From UMGS2069 sp900557585 (GTDB lineage Bacteria; Bacillota; Clostridia; Christensenellales; UBA1242): DNA of 64,000 nucleotides. Under the pieces are notes generated by a model. The model made no database searches. It was not told the DNA's origin and was given only the letters and a program-made list of their open reading frames with translations. The stretch's first letter is position 1. Each line of letters opens with the position of its first letter. The DNA is taken from contig CABSCS010000008.1 in NCBI GenBank assembly GCA_902476355.1, positions 13,279 through 77,278 on the forward strand. Reading direction: 5' to 3'. This document shows, in pieces, positions 62,002 through 64,000 of this stretch. The position numbers were made by a program, and so were the translations under genes.

Positions 62002-62032
62002 TTAGGCAGAAACAAAACAGGTGGGGAAAAAT

Positions 62033-62989
62033 ATGTTTGATTTTTTCGATAGTCTTGAAAAGAAAAGAGCGTTCAAAAAAGCGCTTGAAGAAGTGAGAGA
62101 GGAAAATAAAGAGCAAAGCAAAACCGGCGTTTCTCGTGTTTATAGCAACCAAAGCGTTGAAAAGGTTCCAAGTCAAGCCAGATATACTGGTCCTTTTAGC
62201 AAGCCTTCTTCTTCGGTTGTTGACCTTAAACATTTCAAAGATTGGAGAAAAGTTGAAAAAGTTCAAAGCAACAATCCTGTTTATGATGCAGACATGTTCA
62301 AGTCTTCGCTCACCAAAAACGAGTCTGAAAAAGAAGAACCAAAACCTGAGCCAAAACCTGCTTCAAGTTCTTCAAAGGTTGAACCAGTTTTCAAAAGTTC
62401 ACCAGTTTCAAAATATGTTTCGTCTGCAAGTGATGAAGACAGAAATTCATATGGCGATTTTGATGATTTCTTCACAAAAAGCACCAAAATTGTTGAACCA
62501 GAAAAGAAAAAGACAACAAACAATTTTTCAGATGATGATGTTGCAAAAGCAAAAAGCACTTTTGCAAGAATGTTTGAAGATATTGAAAAGAAAAGAAAGG
62601 CAAATGAAGCCAAAAAGCCAATTGTTCCGCCTGTAACCAAAGAGGAAATTAAAGAGGAAGATGAGGCAGAAGAAGACTTTATTTTGGCGAGAAAAAAACC
62701 AGAACAAGAGCAAAAGAAACCAGAAGTAAATGTTCATGTTGTTCAAGACAAACCAACTCTTCGTGCAGAGCCACGTGAGAACAACGAACATCCAAAAGTT
62801 TCGGTTTCTGCAACTCCAAACGCGAATACAATTGATATCAAAATTCACACAGTTCCAGCAACAGCGCCTGCAAAACCAGTTGCACCTGCTGTTAAGCCTG
62901 CAGTGAAAAAGACAATCAATCGAAAACCTCGCGGAAAAAATAAACGTCGCTTTGATGCCGATGTTATTGGTTCTGTTGATTGGAGATAG
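62033..62989 (+). CDS. Disordered, Lys/Glu/Pro/Ser-rich protein of unknown function
   Basis: This 318-residue cytosolic protein has a short N-terminal helix (MFDFFDSLEKKRAFKKALEE), a long disordered region with acidic-lysine and Pro-rich blocks, and a basic C-terminal end RKPRGKNKRRFDADVIGSVD with a few residues more. The two ends look like short conserved motifs, so it may be a linker or scaffold. No known domain. The ATG at 62033 follows AGGTGGGG; the GTG at 62021 overlaps that site. It precedes the DUF1538 gene by 6 bases and is probably co-transcribed. Confidence 0.75.
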   Translation: MFDFFDSLEKKRAFKKALEEVREENKEQSKTGVSRVYSNQSVEKVPSQARYTGPFSKPSSSVVDLKHFKDWRKVEKVQSNNPVYDADMFKSSLTKNESEKEEPKPEPKPASSSSKVEPVFKSSPVSKYVSSASDEDRNSYGDFDDFFTKSTKIVEPEKKKTTNNFSDDDVAKAKSTFARMFEDIEKKRKANEAKKPIVPPVTKEEIKEEDEAEEDFILARKKPEQEQKKPEVNVHVVQDKPTLRAEPRENNEHPKVSVSATPNANTIDIKIHTVPATAPAKPVAPAVKPAVKKTINRKPRGKNKRRFDADVIGSVDWR

Positions 62990-62995
62990 AAAATA

Positions 62996-64000
62996 GTGAA
63001 ATATTTGTTTTCAAAATTTAAAGATGTGGGGCTGGGAGTTCTGCCAATTTTGTTGGTAGTTCTGGTTCTGCATTTTTCTTTTGCACATTTTGAAACAAAT
63101 TTGCTTTTAAAATTTATCGGCTCAATGGCAATTATTGTTGTTGGCGAAGTTTTGTTTTTGTCGGGTATTGATGGCTCGGTCATGAAAATGGGTGGCTATG
63201 TTGGCGACTCGGTGAATAAATTTTCGAAAATGACAGTGATTTTGCTTTTTGCTTTTATTTTTGGACTTGTTGCAACAATTGCAGAACCAGACGTGAACGT
63301 TCTTGCAAGCCAAGTTATTGAAAATGGGGTAAATGTGAACAAGTTCCTCTTCATCTTCATGATTGGCGCCGGCGTTGGTGCTTTTGTTGCGTTTGCACTT
63401 TTCAGAATTATAAAATCCATAAACTATAAAATTGTGATTTTGATAACTTTTGCAATCATCTTTATTGTTTGTATTTTTATTCCAGACAGCCTTGTTGCAA
63501 TTGCTTTTGATGCGGGTGGTTCGACAACCGGAATTGTGACATCGCCATTTTTGCTTGCACTTGCTTCGGGCATTGCAAAAAACAAAAATTCAAAAACGAA
63601 CAGTGACAACTTTGGCGTTATCGGAATTGCATCTCTTGGCCCAATTTTGGCAGTTGCATTTTTAGGACTTATCACAAGTGGAAGGGGCGGAGATGTTCAA
63701 GTTTCGGATTCTTCTTTGAACATTTTTCTTGATGTGCTTTTAAACGCAATGCTCGGAATGCTTCCTTTGCTTTTGATTTTCTTTATTTTTGACATTTGCT
63801 TTTTGAAACTTCCTAAAAAGAAAAAAATCTCACTTATCGTAAGCAGTATCATAACCTTTGTTGGACTTTATCTTTTCCTTTTTGGAATTGATTTTGGAAT
63901 CATGGAAATGGGCACTGCTGTGGGCAAATTTTTGTCAACAAAAAGCAAGACATTTGTGATTGTTTTTGCGGTTATTGTTGGATTTTTAATCACTTTCACA
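62996..64000 (+). CDS. DUF1538-family membrane protein, 3' end beyond the window
   Basis: A GTG at 62996, seven bases after GGAGAT, opens a frame that stays open to the window end (335 codons). The product has about nine hydrophobic helices. It matches the DUF1538 pattern: VLPILLVVLVL, FIGSMAIIVVGEVLFLSGID, MGGYVGDSV and FIFGLVATIAEPDVNVLA, with a second copy of the unit beginning at about residue 240 (LNAMLGMLPLLLIFFIFD, GIDFGIMEMGTAVGKFL). The family is often linked with PII-like genes; function unknown. The next PII-like gene, if any, is outside. Confidence 0.8.
   Translation, partial: MKYLFSKFKDVGLGVLPILLVVLVLHFSFAHFETNLLLKFIGSMAIIVVGEVLFLSGIDGSVMKMGGYVGDSVNKFSKMTVILLFAFIFGLVATIAEPDVNVLASQVIENGVNVNKFLFIFMIGAGVGAFVAFALFRIIKSINYKIVILITFAIIFIVCIFIPDSLVAIAFDAGGSTTGIVTSPFLLALASGIAKNKNSKTNSDNFGVIGIASLGPILAVAFLGLITSGRGGDVQVSDSSLNIFLDVLLNAMLGMLPLLLIFFIFDICFLKLPKKKKISLIVSSIITFVGLYLFLFGIDFGIMEMGTAVGKFLSTKSKTFVIVFAVIVGFLITFT

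Overview
The window is a low-GC (about one third G+C by eye), gene-dense stretch of a Bacillota chromosome, most likely an uncultured clostridial lineage. The evidence is the rsmD, ylbJ, tmcAL, pta-ackA, ylbN-rpmF-plsX-rnc-smc-ftsY-ylxM-ffh-rpsP-khpA-rimM-trmD-rbgA-rnhB-yraN gene order, a phenylalanine T-box in front of pheST, a ctsR-mcsA-mcsB-clpC operon with a CtsR operator, and LexA boxes of the Bacillus type. YlbJ points to a spore-forming ancestry. Most of the window is core housekeeping. No phage, IS element or CRISPR array is visible.

Layout. 1-7.8 kb: rsmD (cut by the window edge), a coiled-coil protein, ylbJ, a PnuC-like membrane protein, tmcAL, pta-ackA, ylbN-rpmF. 7.9-20.8 kb: plsX-rnc-smc-ftsY, ylxM-ffh-rpsP-khpA (signal recognition and ribosome), rimM-trmD-rbgA-rnhB-yraN, and rplS displaced to the end behind its own probable leader RNA. 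20.9-21.5 kb: a 119-bp tandem repeat. 21.5-27.2 kb: polA, a GNAT protein, a lytic transglycosylase and an ASCH-like protein. 27.3-38.9 kb is the accessory part: two adjacent single-pass surface proteins (one with a histone-H1-like cytoplasmic tail), an unknown protein whose reading frame runs through its own terminator, a PD-(D/E)XK protein, a hairpin-rich block beside tRNA-Leu, a YfhO-type membrane protein and a SLOG-domain protein under a LexA box. 39-44.6 kb: the CtsR/McsAB/ClpC proteolysis operon, hpf and a small membrane protein. 44.6-52 kb: an orphan degenerate ABC ATPase, a PucR-type HTH protein, nth, obgE, yhbY, T-box-pheST. 52-64 kb: an unknown membrane protein, a divergent pyrimidine nucleoside phosphorylase with deoC, tsaE-tsaB-rimI (t6A tRNA modification and S18 acetylation), an alpha/beta hydrolase, a membrane-bound MurF-like ligase with ddl, a WYL regulator with a second LexA box, a disordered protein, and a DUF1538 membrane protein that runs off the window end.

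The most noteworthy points are: an intrinsic terminator inside a coding frame (predicted non-stop mRNA) at about 33.5 kb; an identical 16-bp LexA-type site in front of a SLOG gene and a WYL regulator gene 24 kb apart; the membrane protein with an H1-like cytosolic tail; a CtsR-like box in a gene-free gap; and a duplicated tRNA-Leu 3' end next to a cluster of hairpins. All functional statements come from reading motifs in the sequence; no database search was done.
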